This document shows positions 26,925 through 35,284 of a stretch of 64,000 nucleotides of DNA, in pieces. Source of the stretch: Luteimonas sp. FCS-9 (GTDB lineage Bacteria > Pseudomonadota > Gammaproteobacteria > Xanthomonadales > Xanthomonadaceae); assembly GCF_001014645.1 (NCBI RefSeq), contig NZ_LASZ01000001.1:186001-250000 (forward strand). Direction: 5' to 3'. A program made the translations under genes and the position numbers. Position 1 is the first letter of the stretch; every line of letters begins with the position of its first letter. The notes under the pieces were generated by a model that saw only the letters and a program-made list of their open reading frames with translations, did no database searches and had not been told where the DNA came from.

Positions 26925-27224
26925 TCAGTCCGCGGCCTTGCGGCGTTCGCGCTTGAGCGGGCGCGCGACCGGGCACAGCTCCGACGCCCAGGCGAAGACG
27001 GTGTTGGCCAACCGCTCGGGCACGAGCCGGAAATGCACGAACTGGCCGCGTTTCTCGCGGGCGATCAGCCCGGCCTGCTCGAGGATGCGCAGGTGCCCCG
27101 ACAGCGCCGGCTTGCTGAAGTCGAACCGCTCGGCGATCTCGCCGGCGGTCAGCTCGCCGGCGTGGAGGTAGGCGAGGATCCTGCGGCGCGGTGTCGAGGC
27201 CAGCGCTTCGAAGACACGGTCCAT
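26925..27224 (-). CDS. ArsR/SdpR-type transcriptional regulator
   Basis: 99 residues with a winged helix: VFEALASTPRRRILAYLHAGELTAGEIAERFDFSKPALSGHLRILEQAGLI, and a wing REKRGQFVHFRL. No metal-binding cysteine pair is present in the recognition helix, so it is closer to SdpR/autorepressor types than to ArsR sensu stricto. An AT-rich stretch just upstream could be its operator. The neighbour gene it most likely controls encodes the cupin/DUF2867 protein. Confidence 0.9.
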   Translation of the reverse strand: MDRVFEALASTPRRRILAYLHAGELTAGEIAERFDFSKPALSGHLRILEQAGLIAREKRGQFVHFRLVPERLANTVFAWASELCPVARPLKRERRKAAD

Positions 27225-27235
27225 GGCAATCCAAT

Positions 27236-27262
27236 CAGTTAACGAATTACCTAATTAATTAC
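27236..27262 (-). promoter_or_regulatory. AT-rich promoter/operator of the ArsR gene
   Basis: This is the only AT-rich patch nearby (GTTAACGAATTACC then TAATTAATTA). TAATTAATTA at 27252-27261 is a perfect palindrome 28 bp before the regulator start. It is a good candidate for an autoregulatory operator overlapping the promoter. Confidence 0.5.
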
Positions 27263-27283
27263 GCGACTGGAGGCCGTCGTCAA

Positions 27284-27320
27284 CCCTGGGGCGCGCCCCA
27301 GGGCTGCCCGCCCGCGGGCA
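27284..27320. terminator. Two strong adjacent palindromes
   Basis: CCCTGGGGCG/CGCCCCAGGG forms a perfect 20-bp palindrome at 27284-27303, followed directly by TGCCCGC/GCGGGCA at 27305-27320. They lie between the AidB stop (27380) and the divergent ArsR promoter region. A transcription end for the AidB gene is likely, though there is no T-run. Confidence 0.5.
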
Positions 27321-27379
27321 TTCCGCTGACGTCACGGGCCGGCGGCGCCGCGACCGCTGTCTATTGGGGATCCGTGCCC

Positions 27380-29020
27380 TCAGGCCGGCAGCGCGCGCGC
27401 CAGCGGCGTGTCGAGGTCGACGTCGGACTCGAGCGTGCCGAACGCCAGCGCGTGGGCACCGGCCAGCCGGCTGGCGCAGAACGCGGCGGCGACCGGACTC
27501 CCGGCGCGCAGCAGCACCGCGCCCTGCAGCACCAGCGCCGTCGCCTCGACCAGCCGCCGCGCGCGCGGTTCCGCGTCCTGCGGCGACCGTGCCGCATCCG
27601 CGAGCTGCCGCGCCAGGCGGTCGGCCGCGGCGTCGAATCCCGGGTCACGGCCGCGCGCCGCGTCGATCTGCGCCTGCAGCGCCGGCGCCACGCCCGGCTC
27701 GCGCGAGAGTGCGCGCAGCACGTCCAGGCACTGCACGTTGCCGCTGCCCTCCCAGATCGAATTCAACGGTGCCTGGCGGTACAGCCGCGGCAGCACCGAC
27801 TCCTCGACATAGCCCGCACCGCCGAGGCATTCCTGCGCCTCGTTGACGAACGCCGGCGCGCGCCGGCACAGCCAGTACTTGCCGATGGCGGTCGCCGCGC
27901 GCGCGAACGCGGCCTGCGCCGGGTCGCGGGGCGCGGCATCGACCGCGCCGGCGACGCGCAACGCCAGCGCGACCGCCGCCTCGGCCTCGATCGCCAGGTC
28001 GCCGAGCACGTTGCGCATCAGCGGCTGCCCGAGAAGCGGGCGGCCGAACGCCCGTCGATGGCGGGCGTGGTGCATCGCCTGCGCCAGCGCCATGCGCATC
28101 TGCGCCGCGGCCGCGAGCATGCAGTCGAGCCGGGTCAGCATCACCATCTCGAGAATCGTCGCCACCCCGCGCCCCTCCCCGCCCACGCGCAACGCCCAGG
28201 CGCGGTCGAACTCGATCTCCGAGGACGCGTTGCTCCAGTCGCCGAGCTTGTCCTTGAGCCGCATCAGCCGGAAGCCGTTGAGGTCGCCGTCCGGCAGGCG
28301 CCTGGGCATCAGGAAACAGGTCGGCCCGGCGGCGGCCTGCGCCAGCACGAGGAAGCCGTCCGACATCGGGGCCGAGAGGAACCACTTGTGCCCGCGCAGC
28401 GTGTAGGCGCCGTCGTCGCCGGCCGGCGTCGCACGCGTTGCGTTGCTGCGCACGTCGCTGCCGCCCTGCTTCTCGGTCATGCCCATGCCGAGCGTGACGC
28501 CGGCCTTGTCGTCGACCGGCACGTCGCGGGCGTCGTAGCGCATCGCGGCGACCTTGTCGGCCCAGACGTGCAGCCGCGGCTCGCGGCGCAGCACCGGGAC
28601 GGCGGCGTGGGTCATCGTCAGCGGGCAGCTGGTGCCGGCCTCGGCCTGGTGGTGCAGGTAGCCAAGCGCCGCGCGCGCCACGTGCGCGCCGGGCACCGGC
28701 TGCGCCCACGACAGGCCGGCGACGCCGTGGCCGACAGCCGCGTCCATCAGCCGGTGGTAGGCCGGATGGAACTCGACGCTGTCGATGCGGTGACCGAAGC
28801 GGTCGTGCGTACGCAATCGCGGGCGGTCGCGGTTGGCGTCGAAGCCGGCGGCGTACAGCGCGTCGCCGGCAAGCGCGCCGTAGACGGCCAGCCGCTCGGC
28901 GAACGTATCGCCGCCCTCGCGCGCGACTGCCTCGCGCAGCGCGACGTCGTCGTGCCACAGATCGCGCGGCGCGAACTCCGGCGGCTGGTTGTCGACCTCG
29001 TGCGTGACATCGGCGGGCAT
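27380..29020 (-). CDS. aidB: AidB-type acyl-CoA dehydrogenase-like protein
   Basis: 546 residues from ATG 29020, with GGAG 9 nt upstream. ATG 29035 is an alternative. It aligns with the AidB pattern: FHPAYHRLM, TSCPLTMTHAAVP, GMGMTEKQGGSDVRSN, GHKWFLSAPMSDGFLVLAQ, then RRAFGRPLLGQPLMRNVL and LPRLYRQAPLNSIWEGSGNVQCLDVLRAL. E. coli AidB is a flavoprotein of the adaptive response to alkylation damage with weak isovaleryl-CoA dehydrogenase activity. No ada gene is seen nearby. A flavin monooxygenase gene lies 57 bp upstream in the same direction. Confidence 0.9.
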   Translation of the reverse strand: MPADVTHEVDNQPPEFAPRDLWHDDVALREAVAREGGDTFAERLAVYGALAGDALYAAGFDANRDRPRLRTHDRFGHRIDSVEFHPAYHRLMDAAVGHGVAGLSWAQPVPGAHVARAALGYLHHQAEAGTSCPLTMTHAAVPVLRREPRLHVWADKVAAMRYDARDVPVDDKAGVTLGMGMTEKQGGSDVRSNATRATPAGDDGAYTLRGHKWFLSAPMSDGFLVLAQAAAGPTCFLMPRRLPDGDLNGFRLMRLKDKLGDWSNASSEIEFDRAWALRVGGEGRGVATILEMVMLTRLDCMLAAAAQMRMALAQAMHHARHRRAFGRPLLGQPLMRNVLGDLAIEAEAAVALALRVAGAVDAAPRDPAQAAFARAATAIGKYWLCRRAPAFVNEAQECLGGAGYVEESVLPRLYRQAPLNSIWEGSGNVQCLDVLRALSREPGVAPALQAQIDAARGRDPGFDAAADRLARQLADAARSPQDAEPRARRLVEATALVLQGAVLLRAGSPVAAAFCASRLAGAHALAFGTLESDVDLDTPLARALPA

Positions 29021-29077
29021 GGCGCGCGTCTCCATCGTCGGACCTGCGGCGATTCTCGCGCACGACGCGCGCATCCG

Positions 29078-30373
29078 TCAGGTCGCCGGCGGCGCCTCGG
29101 GCACGGCGCCGTCGAGCGTGGCGTCGGCAGGCGCCTGCAAGGCGTCGACGAACGCGGGCGCCAGCGCGAGCGCACCGAAGGCGCCACGCTGCGTGCCGCT
29201 GAGCACGCGCAGCATGTGCCCGCGCCCGCCGGGCAGGCGCCCCAGCGGCAGGAACGCCAGGTCGCGCGCGCGGGCGACGAGGTCGCGGTCGGACTGGAAC
29301 ACCGGCGTGAGCCAGCGGCTCCAGAACTGGTAGACGCCGACGTGCCGCGTGCGCAGCCGCTGGTAGGCGGACAGCGCCTCGGCGGGCGCGTGGGTGCGCA
29401 GCGCGTCGCGCAGCGCCTCGGCATCGAGCAGCGCCATGTTCACGCCCTGCCCCAGTTGCGGGCTCATCGCGTGGGCAGCGTCCCCGAGCAGCACCCAGCG
29501 ACCGCGATGCCAGCGTCGCAGCGCGACGTCGCGATAGCTCGCGCGTGCCAGTTGAGCATGCGTGGTGGTGGCGTCGAGCAGGGCCGCGGCCTCGGGCCAG
29601 ATCGCAGCGACCTCTTCGCGCCAGCGTTCGATCGCGGTGGCCTGCCAGTCCGCGAACCCGGACACCGGCAGGCTCCAGAAGAAGCTCAACCGCGGCTCGG
29701 CATCGCCCGGCCGGCCGCCGACCGGCAGCATGCCGACCATCCGGCGCGCGGCGACGTAGCGCTGGCGCAGTTCGCTGGCGAACGGCCAGTTGCGCGCGGA
29801 CAGCAGGCACCACAGCGCGCCCCACGGGTAGACGCGGTCGTGGCGCACGCCGCCGATCCGGGCGCGCAGCCGCGACGCCGCGCCGTCGGCGACGACGACC
29901 AGATCGAATGGCCCGTGGCGCTGTCCGGCGGCGTCGACGAGCCAGCGGTCGTCGGCGTCGTCGGGCCCCGCGACCGCGACGCCGGGATGCAGTGCAGCGC
30001 GATCGTCGCGGGCGCGGTCGAGCAGTTCGAACAGCGCGCCGCGCTGCATGCCTAGGCCGAACAGGCGCGGGTCGAGCCCGGCGTAGCGCATGTCCATCAC
30101 CGCGCGCCCGCACGGCGTCTCGCCGAACAGGCGATCCACGCGCGCGCCGTGGTGCAGCACCTGGGGCAACAGGCCCATGCGCCACAGGACCTGCAGGCCG
30201 CTGGGTTGCAGCAGGAAGCCGGCACCGACCGGGCCCGGTGCCGCTGCGCGTTCGAAGACCTCGACCCGGTGGCCGTCGTGTGCGAGCAGCACGGCCGAGG
30301 CCTGCCCGGCAGTGCCGTAGCCGACGATGGCGATGCGCAGCGGTCGGCGCGGGGACACGGGCATCACGGTCAT
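29078..30373 (-). CDS. FAD-dependent aromatic-type monooxygenase
   Basis: 431 residues from ATG 30373 (ATG 30364 also possible). The FAD motifs are present: IAIVGYGTAGQASAVLLAHDGH (note GYGTAG with one G replaced), the DG motif VVVADGAASRLR, and the GD motif WVLLGDAAHAMSPQLGQGVNMALLDA. This is the UbiH/PHBH class A hydroxylase group. The substrate is unknown. It is followed by the AidB-like gene in the same orientation, so both may belong to one transcript. Confidence 0.85.
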   Translation of the reverse strand: MTVMPVSPRRPLRIAIVGYGTAGQASAVLLAHDGHRVEVFERAAAPGPVGAGFLLQPSGLQVLWRMGLLPQVLHHGARVDRLFGETPCGRAVMDMRYAGLDPRLFGLGMQRGALFELLDRARDDRAALHPGVAVAGPDDADDRWLVDAAGQRHGPFDLVVVADGAASRLRARIGGVRHDRVYPWGALWCLLSARNWPFASELRQRYVAARRMVGMLPVGGRPGDAEPRLSFFWSLPVSGFADWQATAIERWREEVAAIWPEAAALLDATTTHAQLARASYRDVALRRWHRGRWVLLGDAAHAMSPQLGQGVNMALLDAEALRDALRTHAPAEALSAYQRLRTRHVGVYQFWSRWLTPVFQSDRDLVARARDLAFLPLGRLPGGRGHMLRVLSGTQRGAFGALALAPAFVDALQAPADATLDGAVPEAPPAT

Positions 30374-30500
30374 GACACGAGTGGGGCGATCACAGCGCGA
30401 CAGCATACGACTGATGGGCTCAGAACCCATGCCAAGACGTGCCCGGCTCGCACATGAGCGCACGCGAAGGGTTATTTCTCAAGGATGGGCTGAGGACTAC

Positions 30501-30540
30501 TTCGGATGGGCAACGGCCGGCAGGCCATGGCCCATCCGAA
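30501..30540. repeat. Long inverted repeat upstream of the monooxygenase
   Basis: TTCGGATGGGC (30501-30511) pairs perfectly with GCCCATCCGAA (30530-30540). A second small stem GGCC/GGCC sits inside the loop. The loop core CGGCCGGCAGGCC recurs exactly at 52538-52550. Another GGATGGGC lies 20 bp to the left. The rest of 30374-30586 shows no gene. Confidence 0.7.
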
Positions 30541-30578
30541 GAGATAGCGCTCTCTCTCATCCATCTGAAAAGAGCGCC

Positions 30579-30616
30579 AAAAAACAAAGGGCCGCCCCGC
30601 GAACGGGACGGCCCTT
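30579..30616 (-). terminator. Rho-independent terminator of the RND efflux operon
   Basis: On the minus strand AAGGGCCG-TCCCG pairs with CGGGG-CGGCCCTT through a TTCG loop, with one mismatch. It is followed by TTTGTTTTTT. It lies 20 bp after the permease stop. Confidence 0.9.
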
Positions 30617-30636
30617 GGGTCATGCCACCGCCTGCG

Positions 30637-33600
30637 TCAGTGCGCCTGCGGTGTCTCGTTGCGCGCCTGATGCGCGGCGATCGCCTTCGGATCCTGCTCG
30701 TCCATCTTGTCGCCCAGCACGCGCCGGACGATCACGAAGAACACCGGGATCAGCAGCAGGCCCAGGAACGTCGCGAACAGCATGCCGCCGATCACGCCGG
30801 TGCCCAGCGCGTGACGCGCGTTGGAGCCGGCGCCGCTCGACAGCGCCATCGGCGTGACGCCGAGGATGAACGCGAACGAGGTCATCAGGATCGGCCGCAG
30901 GCGCAGCCGCGCGGCCTCGATCGTCGCCTCGCGCAACGTCTTGCCCTCCGCGCGTTGCTGGACCGCGAACTCCACGATCAGGATCGCGTTCTTCGCCGCC
31001 AGGCCGATGACCGTGATCATGCCGATCTGGAAGAACAGGTCGTTCGACAGGCCCGGGCGCAGCATCGTGAACACCACCGCGCCCAGGATGCCCAGCGGCA
31101 CCACCAGCAGCACCGCGACCGGGATCGACCAGCTCTCGTAGAGCGCCGCCAGACACAGGAACACCACGACCACCGACAGCACCAGCAGCAGCGTCTGGGT
31201 ATTGCCGGCGATGATCTCCTGGTAGGACATGCCCGCCCAGTCGAAGCCGAAGCCCGGCGGCAGCTCGTCGGTGACGATGCCTTCCATCGCCGCCATCGCC
31301 TCGCCGGTGCTGCGCCCCGGCGCCTGCGCGCCGACGATGTTGACCGCCGAGTAGCCGTTGTAGCGGCTCAGCGACGGCGACGCGGTGCCCCACTCGGCCG
31401 ACACCACGTTGCTCAGCGGCACCATCGCCGGCTGGCCGTTGGCGGCCGTGCCCGGCGCCGGGGTGTAGAAGCGGTCGAACGACTCCGGGCCCGTGCGGTA
31501 CGGCGCGTCGGCGCGGATGTTCACCCGCTTGATGCGCCCTTCGGAGAAGTAGTCGTTGACGTACACCGGCGCGAGCATCAGCTGGATCGCGTTGTAGACG
31601 TCCTGCACCGACAGCCCCATCGCCTGCGCCTGCACGCGGTCGACGTGCAGCCCCAGCTGCGGGGCGGCCTCGAGCGTGTTCGGGCGCACGCCCACGACCG
31701 TGTCGGACTTGCCCGCGGCGCTGGCCAGCAGCATGTTGCGGGCCTCGGTCAGCGCCGCCTGGCCCTGGCCGGTGCGGTCCTGCAGGTACATGTCGAAGCC
31801 GCCGAACTGGCCCAGGCCCTGGATCGTCGGCAGGTTGACGACGAAGATCTGCGCCTCGGGCACCGCACCGTAGAGCATGCCGTTGGCGTGGTCGACGAAC
31901 TCGTTGATGCTGACGTCGCGCTCGTCCCAGTGATCAAGTTCGACGAACGCCATGCCGACGTTCTCGCCCATGCCCACGAAGCTGAAGCCCGAGACCTGCA
32001 GGATGTTCTTGAAGCCGGGCACGCCGCCCGTCCGCTCGCCCGTCTCCGGGTTCTCCTGCCCGCGGAAGGTCTGGTAGACGCGGTCCATCACCGCCTGCGT
32101 GCGCTGCAGGCTGGCGCCGGGCGGCAGCTGCACGATGACCATCGCGTAGCCCTGGTCCTCCTCGGGCACGAAGCTGGTCGGCAGCCGCGCGTACAGCAGG
32201 CCGCAGACCAGCGCCAGCAGCACGAACAGCACCATCCAGCGCGGCGAGTGCCGCACCACGCTGGTGATGTGGCCGACGTAGGTGTCGTTGACGCGGTCGT
32301 AGTACTTGTTGAAGACGCGGAAGACCACGTTCTCGCGCTTGTTGCCGTGCGGCTCGTGCTGCTTGAGGAACGTCGCGCACAGCGCCGGGGTGAAGCCCAG
32401 CGCGAGGAACGCCGAGAAGCCCATCGACACGGCGATCGTGATCGCGAACTGCTTGTAGATCTCGCCCGACGCGCCACCCTGCAGCGCGCTGGGGATGAAC
32501 ACCGCGGCGAGCACGACGGTGATCGCGACGACCGCGCCGGTGATCTGGCTCATCGCCTTGATCGTGGCCTCGCGCGGCGGCAGGTGCTCCTCGGCCATGA
32601 TGCGCTCGACGTTCTCGATCACCACGATCGCGTCGTCGACCACGATGCCGATCGACAGCACCATCGCGAACAGCGTCAGCTGGTTGACCGTGAAGCCCAG
32701 CGCGCTCAGGCCCAGGAACGTGCCCAGCAGCGCGACCGGGATCACGAGCGTGGGGATGATCGTCGCGCGCAGGTTCTGCAGGAACAGCAGCATCACCAGG
32801 AACACCAGGATCACCGCCTCGATCAGCGTCTTGACCACTTCCTTGATCGAGATCGTCACGAACGTGGTGCTGTCGAACGGCTTGAACCACTCGACGCCGG
32901 GCGGGAACGTCGCCGACAGCTCGTCGAGCCGCGCGGTCACCGCCTCGGCCACGCCCAGCGCGTTGGCGCCGGGCTGGAGCATGATCGCGACCGCGCCGGT
33001 CGGCTGGCCGTTGTACTTGGTGTCGAAGCCGTAGCTCGACGGGCCGAAGGCGACCCGCGCCACATCGCCCAGGCGCACCACCGCGCCATTGGCGTCGGTG
33101 CGCAGGATGATGTCGCGGAACTGATCGGGCGTGCTGAAGCGGCCTTCGCCCGACACCGTCGCGCTGAAACCCACGCCCTCGGGCGCGGGATCGGAGCCGA
33201 TCGAACCGGCCGCGAACTGCACGTTCTGCCCGCGGACCGCGGCCAGCACCTCGGTCGCCGACAGGCCATAGCCCTGCAGCTTGTCGGGGTTGAGCCAGAT
33301 GTTCATCGCATACTCGGCACCGAAGTGCTGGGTATTGCCGACGCCGGGCACACGCGCGAGCTGCTCGAGCACGCGGGCTGCGATCAGGTCGTTGATCGCG
33401 TTGCGGTCCATCGACGGATCGCTCGACCGCAGGCCCACCACCATCAGGAAGCCGGTGTTCTCCTTGGCGACGACCACGCCCTGCTGGACCACCTCGCTGG
33501 GCAGTCGCGGCGTGGCCAGGGAGACCTTGTTCTGGACCTGCACCTGGGCGATGTCGCTGTCGGTGCCGGTCTCGAAGGTCAGCGTGACGCTGGCCCGGCC

Positions 33601-33855
33601 GTTGGCACTGGACGTGGAACTGAAGTACAGCAGGTTGTCGATGCCGGTGAGCTGCTGCTCGATGACCTGGGTCACCGCCTGCTCGGTCGTCTGCGCATCG
33701 GCGCCGGGATAGGTCGCCGAGATGGTCACCTGCGGCGGCGCCACCGACGGGTACGACTCGACGCCCATGTTCAGCAGCGCGATCAGGCCGGAAAGCGAGA
33801 TCAGGATCGAGACGACCCAGGCGAAGACCGGGTGGTTGATGAAGAACTTGGGCAT
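30637..33855 (-). CDS. RND multidrug efflux permease, AcrB/MexB type
   Basis: 1072-residue inner-membrane proton antiporter. It has the HAE1-family start (MPKFFINHPVFAWVVSILI), two large periplasmic loops, 12 hydrophobic helices and the proton-relay motif GIVVDDAIVVIENVER with the paired aspartates. GFTPALCATFL and a C-terminal IGLAAKNAILIVEFA are also typical. It starts 4 bp after the fusion-protein gene. No outer-membrane channel gene accompanies the pair, so a TolC-type protein encoded elsewhere must be used. Substrates cannot be predicted from sequence. Confidence 0.96.
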   Translation of the reverse strand: MPKFFINHPVFAWVVSILISLSGLIALLNMGVESYPSVAPPQVTISATYPGADAQTTEQAVTQVIEQQLTGIDNLLYFSSTSSANGRASVTLTFETGTDSDIAQVQVQNKVSLATPRLPSEVVQQGVVVAKENTGFLMVVGLRSSDPSMDRNAINDLIAARVLEQLARVPGVGNTQHFGAEYAMNIWLNPDKLQGYGLSATEVLAAVRGQNVQFAAGSIGSDPAPEGVGFSATVSGEGRFSTPDQFRDIILRTDANGAVVRLGDVARVAFGPSSYGFDTKYNGQPTGAVAIMLQPGANALGVAEAVTARLDELSATFPPGVEWFKPFDSTTFVTISIKEVVKTLIEAVILVFLVMLLFLQNLRATIIPTLVIPVALLGTFLGLSALGFTVNQLTLFAMVLSIGIVVDDAIVVIENVERIMAEEHLPPREATIKAMSQITGAVVAITVVLAAVFIPSALQGGASGEIYKQFAITIAVSMGFSAFLALGFTPALCATFLKQHEPHGNKRENVVFRVFNKYYDRVNDTYVGHITSVVRHSPRWMVLFVLLALVCGLLYARLPTSFVPEEDQGYAMVIVQLPPGASLQRTQAVMDRVYQTFRGQENPETGERTGGVPGFKNILQVSGFSFVGMGENVGMAFVELDHWDERDVSINEFVDHANGMLYGAVPEAQIFVVNLPTIQGLGQFGGFDMYLQDRTGQGQAALTEARNMLLASAAGKSDTVVGVRPNTLEAAPQLGLHVDRVQAQAMGLSVQDVYNAIQLMLAPVYVNDYFSEGRIKRVNIRADAPYRTGPESFDRFYTPAPGTAANGQPAMVPLSNVVSAEWGTASPSLSRYNGYSAVNIVGAQAPGRSTGEAMAAMEGIVTDELPPGFGFDWAGMSYQEIIAGNTQTLLLVLSVVVVFLCLAALYESWSIPVAVLLVVPLGILGAVVFTMLRPGLSNDLFFQIGMITVIGLAAKNAILIVEFAVQQRAEGKTLREATIEAARLRLRPILMTSFAFILGVTPMALSSGAGSNARHALGTGVIGGMLFATFLGLLLIPVFFVIVRRVLGDKMDEQDPKAIAAHQARNETPQAH

Positions 33856-33859
33856 GGGA

Positions 33860-35080
33860 TCAGTCCTGGTCGGCGGCGTCCGCGGCCGGCGCGTCGGCGG
33901 CCGGCGGCGCGGCCGGTTGCGCGGCGGGCGCCTGGGCCTGCGCCCCGGCGGGCTGCGCGGCGGCGTTGGCCGGTGCGGCCGCGGCGGCCTCGACCGGCTT
34001 CGGGCTCACCGGCGTGCCCACCTGGGCGCGCTGCAGGCCCGAGACGATGACGCGGTCGCCCGCGGCCAGGCCCGAATCGACGATCCAGTTGCCGCCGTCG
34101 GCGCGCACGAGGTTGATGTCCTTGCGCACGACCTGGTCGTCGGGGCCGGCGACGAGCACGAACGCGCTGGTCGCGTCGCGCTGCACCGCGGTCTGCGGCA
34201 CCACGTAGATGCCGTCCTGGCGGCCCATGTCCGCGACCAGCGTCACGTACGTGCCCGGCAGCAGGCGGCGATCGGGGTTGGGCACGGTCGCACGCAGCGC
34301 GATCGCGCCGGTGGCCGGGTCGACGACGTCGGCCGAGAAGTCGAGGCTGCCGGTGTGCTCGTACACCGTGCCGTCCTGCAGCCGCACCTGCACCGAGGCC
34401 TGCTCGCTGCGGTCGACCTGCTTGGCGCGCAGCGCCTCCATGTCCGACACGCTCATCGAGAAGTTCACGTACAGCGGGTCGATCTGGTCGACGGTCGTCA
34501 GCAGCGTCACGTCGCCCTGCCCGACCAGCGCGCCCTCGGTGACCTGCTGCTTGCCGGCGCGGCCGGAGATCGGTGCGCGCACGGTGGCGTAGCCGAGGTT
34601 GATCTGTGCGGTGCGCACCGAGGCCCGGGCGGCCTCCAGCGCGGCCTGCGCGCTGCGCTCGTTGGCCAGCGCGTTGTCGAGGTCGGACTTGGAGATGAAG
34701 TCGGTCGGTGCCAGCTGGCGCGCGCGGTCGGCGGCGGTCTTGGCGTTGGTGTACTGCGCCTGCGCCTGCGCCTGCGCGGCCTGTGCATTGCCCAGCGCCG
34801 CCTGCAGCTGCGCCGGGTCGATCACGAACAGCACGTCGCCTTCCTTCACGTCGCTGCCTTCGGTGTAGACGCGGCGTTCCAGCACGCCGGGCACCCTGGC
34901 GCGGACGTCGGCGCTGCGGAACGGCGCGAGCCGGCCGACGAGATCCTGGCGCAGCGGCTGCGCGCCGGGCTGGACGGTCAGCACGCCCACTTCGGGCGGC
35001 GGCGGAGCGGCCTGCTCCTGTTGGTTGCCGCAGGCGGAAAGCGCCGCGGCGAGCACGGCAATGGACAGGATTCGGCGCAT
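33860..35080 (-). CDS. RND efflux periplasmic adaptor, AcrA type
   Basis: 406 residues from ATG 35080. A lipoprotein signal (MRRILSIAVLAAALSACG) is followed by the membrane-fusion-protein fold: GRLAPFRSADVRARVPGVLERR, a coiled-coil hairpin (about 100-170) and the second lipoyl half (LGYATVRAPISGRAGKQQVTEGALVGQGD). The tail is very Ala/Pro/Gln-rich (about 355-406), longer than in AcrA. It is first gene of the two-gene efflux operon, and a TetR-type palindrome lies 35 bp upstream. Confidence 0.94.
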   Translation of the reverse strand: MRRILSIAVLAAALSACGNQQEQAAPPPPEVGVLTVQPGAQPLRQDLVGRLAPFRSADVRARVPGVLERRVYTEGSDVKEGDVLFVIDPAQLQAALGNAQAAQAQAQAQYTNAKTAADRARQLAPTDFISKSDLDNALANERSAQAALEAARASVRTAQINLGYATVRAPISGRAGKQQVTEGALVGQGDVTLLTTVDQIDPLYVNFSMSVSDMEALRAKQVDRSEQASVQVRLQDGTVYEHTGSLDFSADVVDPATGAIALRATVPNPDRRLLPGTYVTLVADMGRQDGIYVVPQTAVQRDATSAFVLVAGPDDQVVRKDINLVRADGGNWIVDSGLAAGDRVIVSGLQRAQVGTPVSPKPVEAAAAAPANAAAQPAGAQAQAPAAQPAAPPAADAPAADAADQD

Positions 35081-35114
35081 GGGAAGCCCTGGGGGAGGAG
35101 TCGGACGGGATTTA

Positions 35115-35132
35115 CTATACCGGCCAGTATAG
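35115..35132. promoter_or_regulatory. TetR-type operator upstream of the efflux operon
   Basis: CTATAC-CGGCCA-GTATAG is an inverted repeat with a GGCC centre, typical of TetR/AcrR-family operators. On the minus strand TATACT and TATAGT within it could serve as -10 elements, so repressor binding would block transcription. No tetR gene is adjacent: the divergent position holds only a 43-codon unrecognised ORF (35157-35288). Confidence 0.7.
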
Positions 35133-35284
35133 CTAATTCGGAAGCGGTGACGCACCATGCAGGAAGTCATTGCGCTGCGGCGAGGCGCGGCCCGCCCCGG
35201 ACCAACGTCCAGCGACGGACTGCGCGCGGTGGCGGCCCCCGGCTCGCGGGTGCCTGCGCCGCCTAGGCGATCCTCCGACGTTGC

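Noticed and set aside
30439-34050. 1203-codon open frame antisense to the RND permease
   Set aside because: Shadow of a clear AcrB-type gene in GC-rich DNA; its sequence is low-complexity Arg/His/Gln.
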